A model generated the notes under the pieces. That model was not told the origin of the DNA and did no database searches. It saw only the letters and a list, made by a program, of their open reading frames with translations. A stretch of DNA of 13,909 nt from contig CAYSUY010000108.1 in assembly GCA_964434345.1 (NCBI GenBank), positions 1 through 13,909 on the forward strand. Direction: 5' to 3'. This stretch comes from CAIOSQ01 sp964434345 (GTDB lineage: Bacteria > Pseudomonadota > Alphaproteobacteria > CACIAM-22H2). The translations under genes were made by a program, and so were the position numbers. This document shows positions 11,533 to 13,909 of the stretch, piece by piece (the stretch's first letter is position 1; each line of letters begins with the position of its first letter).

Positions 11533-13909
11533 TCAAGCGTGCGGTATGGCAATTGTGAAAACCGCCCCGTCCGTCGCGTTGGCGAAGGTCAGCGACCCTC
11601 CCATTTCTTCGAGTGCCCGCGCGCCTATCGACAGACCAAGCCCGGTCCCCTTGCCCGGCGGCTTCGTCGTGAAGAATGGCTCGAACAGGCGGCTCGCGAT
11701 CTCGTCGGGAACGCCGCCGCCATTGTCGGCCACTTGGACCCTGAGCATCTGACCTTCGCCGTCGACCGAGATCGCGATTCGGCCCGCGAAGCCAGGCTCG
11801 CGCTGCCTGCGCTGTTCGATCGCATCGATGGCGTTGGAGACGAGATTGAGCACGACCTGCTCGAAGAGCACCGCCTGACCGATCGCACGGGGCCTGCCAG
11901 GGCCAGGGCTGACTTCGAGTGTGACCTCATGGGCCGCAAGTGTCCCACGCAGCACCAGCAGGGCGTCATCGATCGCTTGCAGAACCGAAAAGGGCGCCGG
12001 TGCATCGGTCTGACGCCGCCCGAACACCTTGAGATGTCCAAGCAGGGTCGCGGCCTTCTCGACCTGCCGCACGATGCGCTCGAGGCGTATCGCCAGTTGG
12101 TCACGCGGCACCAGCCCGGCCTCGTTGGCAGCCATCAGGTTCGCCGCGGCAAGCTTGATCACATTGAGCGGCTGGCTCAGCTCGTGCCCCATGCTGACCG
12201 CAAGCTCGCCCAACTGGACCAGCTTGGCCGCCTGGACCAAGTGGTGCTCGGCCTCCTTCTGGTCGGTCACCTCCAGCATCAGCCCGTGAAGGACGCGCGT
12301 GCGATCGCTACCCGGCAGGCTTACGACCGTGTCCAGGAACCAGCGATACCGCCCGTCAGCACCGCGCAGACGATAGGTCTCGCGCATGGCTTCGGGATCG
12401 AGCGCGCGGAGTACCCTCCCCTGCCCGAGGCGCGCGAGATCGTCGGGATGGACATGCGACTCCCACCAACCAACGGCTACCGCGGTTTCGGGCGCCACCC
12501 CCAGCACACGCTGGATCGATGGGCTATAGGCGATGACCCGGAAATCGCGCGATATGCTGCCCTCCGCGACATAGGTGATGACCGACGCCATCGTCTCGAA
12601 CGCCTCGAGCCGCGCGCGGACCGTGTCCGCGGCCGATCGCTCGATACGCAGTTCGTCGCGCGCGTGCCTTATCCAGGCATCCAGTCGGTCGACCTCTTGG
12701 ACAGGCAACACATTTGCATAGCCGGCGGCAGGCGCGGCGATCTGGCCCAGCCGGCGCGCGGTGGCTGCGGCGATCGCGGCGCCGAGCAGGGTCACGAACG
12801 ACACCAGGGCCAGCGCCATCGCGAAAATCGTCGCCTGGGCTCTCTCCACGTCTTCGTGCAGGAGCTTCTCGGAAATCGCAACCTCCAGTCGCCAGCCTTC
12901 GACCGCGTCGAGTTCCGACGCCGCGCGCCAGATCGGGGCGTGACCCTTGCGCCCCCAATGGGCAGCATGCCAGGCGTGCCGGTCCACTTGTGGCTCCGAA
13001 CCGGGTAACAGGCTGCCGGTCAGGTCGGGCGTTCCAGCCACATGGCTCATTGTATGCGCCAATACGCGCCCGCCGCGGTCCGATATCCACCCAGCCCATG
13101 GGACACCCTGTCGGGACGCCCGCAGCGCCGCGACCTCCAGAATGAGGCGGGCAAATGTCTGCGGCATGATACGGACGACGCCGACCCATCCGTCCCGAGG
13201 GCCGACGAGACGCGTGACCAGGAAGAGGCCCTCCTTGCAGGACGGGCCTTCCGGGAGGTAGGCGGTCAGCGTATTTGCATCGCGACGCGCCAGGATCTCG
13301 CGAAGACCCGTCACCCAGCAAACTGCGTCGGCGGGATCTTCGGCCGACGCGTCGATCCGGAAGACGAAGGCTTCCTGCCAGAAGCCGGACGCCGGCGCAA
13401 GATCGCCTCCGAGCGTCAAGGGTGTCTCCGGGACAGGCAGCGAGCGCACGATGGCCGCGGCATTGGCTGCGCTGCGCTTCATGATCACAACGGACAGTGC
13501 GCCTTCATCGCGACCAAAATCCTGGAGAGAGCGTGCCATTTCGCGATCCGCACGACGCTGCGTCTGAACCGAAAAGATCATCGCCGCCACGAGCGCAGGC
13601 AAGGCGACGAAGCAGACGATCGTCGCGGACAGCGCGTCCCGTATGGAGGTCGTACCGCCCGCGGTCAGCGACCGTGGCCAGTCCATGCGCAATGCAAGGA
13701 TGAATAGGATCTCGGCGATAGCGACGCTCACGATCCCGTTCAGCGCCAGCGCCGTCGCACTCAGGAGCGCCCCACCCTGCGGATCCTGCCCTAAGTGGAC
13801 GGCGATCATGAAGGCGGCGGGAGACCCGAAAACGATCCAATAGACCGTCGACGTCAACACGAATGGCCGGCCACGCCGCGCCAGGAGGCTCAGAACCAGG
13901 GCCTCGCCA
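11533..13909 (-). CDS. Membrane-bound PAS sensor histidine kinase (5' end outside window)
   Basis: The frame stays open to the window edge: 16 codons precede the first visible GTG at 13860, so the true start is probably outside. Counting from that GTG (775 residues): hydrophobic segments at about 4-24, 31-57 and 76-98; a periplasmic region at 99-341 that I cannot assign to a family; a further membrane segment at 342-366; a HAMP-like linker; PAS at about 425-535 (HPDDLARLGQG, YRLRGADGRYRWFLD); DHp with phospho-acceptor His559 in SMGHELSQPLNVI; and HATPase with N-box LNLVSNAIDAI (Asn676), ADNGGGVP (Asp712), FEPFFTTK and GKGTGLGLS (736-744). All catalytic boxes are intact. There is no receiver, so phosphate must pass to another protein; the adjacent receiver-bearing gene is the obvious candidate. 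The N-terminal membrane block resembles multi-helix sensory modules but is not identified. Confidence 0.93.
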   Translation of the reverse strand, partial: GEALVLSLLARRGRPFVLTSTVYWIVFGSPAAFMIAVHLGQDPQGGALLSATALALNGIVSVAIAEILFILALRMDWPRSLTAGGTTSIRDALSATIVCFVALPALVAAMIFSVQTQRRADREMARSLQDFGRDEGALSVVIMKRSAANAAAIVRSLPVPETPLTLGGDLAPASGFWQEAFVFRIDASAEDPADAVCWVTGLREILARRDANTLTAYLPEGPSCKEGLFLVTRLVGPRDGWVGVVRIMPQTFARLILEVAALRASRQGVPWAGWISDRGGRVLAHTMSHVAGTPDLTGSLLPGSEPQVDRHAWHAAHWGRKGHAPIWRAASELDAVEGWRLEVAISEKLLHEDVERAQATIFAMALALVSFVTLLGAAIAAATARRLGQIAAPAAGYANVLPVQEVDRLDAWIRHARDELRIERSAADTVRARLEAFETMASVITYVAEGSISRDFRVIAYSPSIQRVLGVAPETAVAVGWWESHVHPDDLARLGQGRVLRALDPEAMRETYRLRGADGRYRWFLDTVVSLPGSDRTRVLHGLMLEVTDQKEAEHHLVQAAKLVQLGELAVSMGHELSQPLNVIKLAAANLMAANEAGLVPRDQLAIRLERIVRQVEKAATLLGHLKVFGRRQTDAPAPFSVLQAIDDALLVLRGTLAAHEVTLEVSPGPGRPRAIGQAVLFEQVVLNLVSNAIDAIEQRRQREPGFAGRIAISVDGEGQMLRVQVADNGGGVPDEIASRLFEPFFTTKPPGKGTGLGLSIGARALEEMGGSLTFANATDGAVFTIAIPHA

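Noticed and set aside
11326..13008. A 560-codon open frame on the + strand opposite the sensor kinase.
   Set aside because: The - strand frame carries all histidine-kinase boxes in order; the + strand frame is a mirror of it without recognisable domains.
1..13909. Search by eye for CRISPR repeats, tRNA genes, insertion-sequence ends and prophage genes.
   Set aside because: No regularly spaced repeats, cloverleaf-like sequence, transposase or integrase motifs were seen. The window looks like ordinary chromosomal content plus a signalling pair.

Overview
The window reads as chromosomal DNA of a GC-rich alphaproteobacterium, probably Rhodospirillales or a related order. The case rests on third codon positions that are almost all G or C, and on a gene set familiar from that class: gshB, comM, rsmI, yraN, an LppC-type lipoprotein, a bactofilin, an extensin-like lipoprotein and a PraR-like XRE regulator. 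The exact lineage cannot be fixed from this sequence alone.

Layout. Left edge, + strand: the 3' end of gshB (1-196). An extensin-like peptidase-fold lipoprotein on the - strand (217-840) is transcribed divergently from an XRE regulator (987-1433). They share an AT-rich control region with a candidate operator. comM/yifB (1578-3104, +) follows. Its stop codon faces that of an alpha/beta hydrolase across a 24-base palindrome (3104-3127).

From 8107 down to 3127, seven genes run head to tail on the - strand: rsmI, yraN, a lytic transglycosylase-like protein, an EI24/CysZ-like membrane protein, a bactofilin, a small lipoprotein and a kynurenine formamidase-like hydrolase. Several junctions are GTGA stop/start overlaps. 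rsmI and the divergent LppC/LpoA-like gene (8106-9482, +) have start codons that overlap inside one CCATGG. Cell-envelope functions dominate this part: bactofilin, SLT fold, LppC and lipoproteins.

Right third, - strand: a two-component pair with visibly more varied codon use than the genes to its left. The upstream gene (11533 to beyond 13909, 5' end outside the window) is a membrane sensor histidine kinase with intact catalytic motifs and no receiver. The downstream gene (9479-11239) has two PAS-like regions, a histidine-bearing helical domain, an ATPase region that has lost its nucleotide-binding motifs, and a canonical receiver domain. The simplest reading is a split phosphorelay in which the membrane kinase supplies phosphate to the receiver-bearing pseudokinase. 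The 293-base gap between them carries a candidate promoter and a run of ten G. This pair is the most unusual part of the window.

No tRNA, rRNA, CRISPR array, transposase or integrase was seen.
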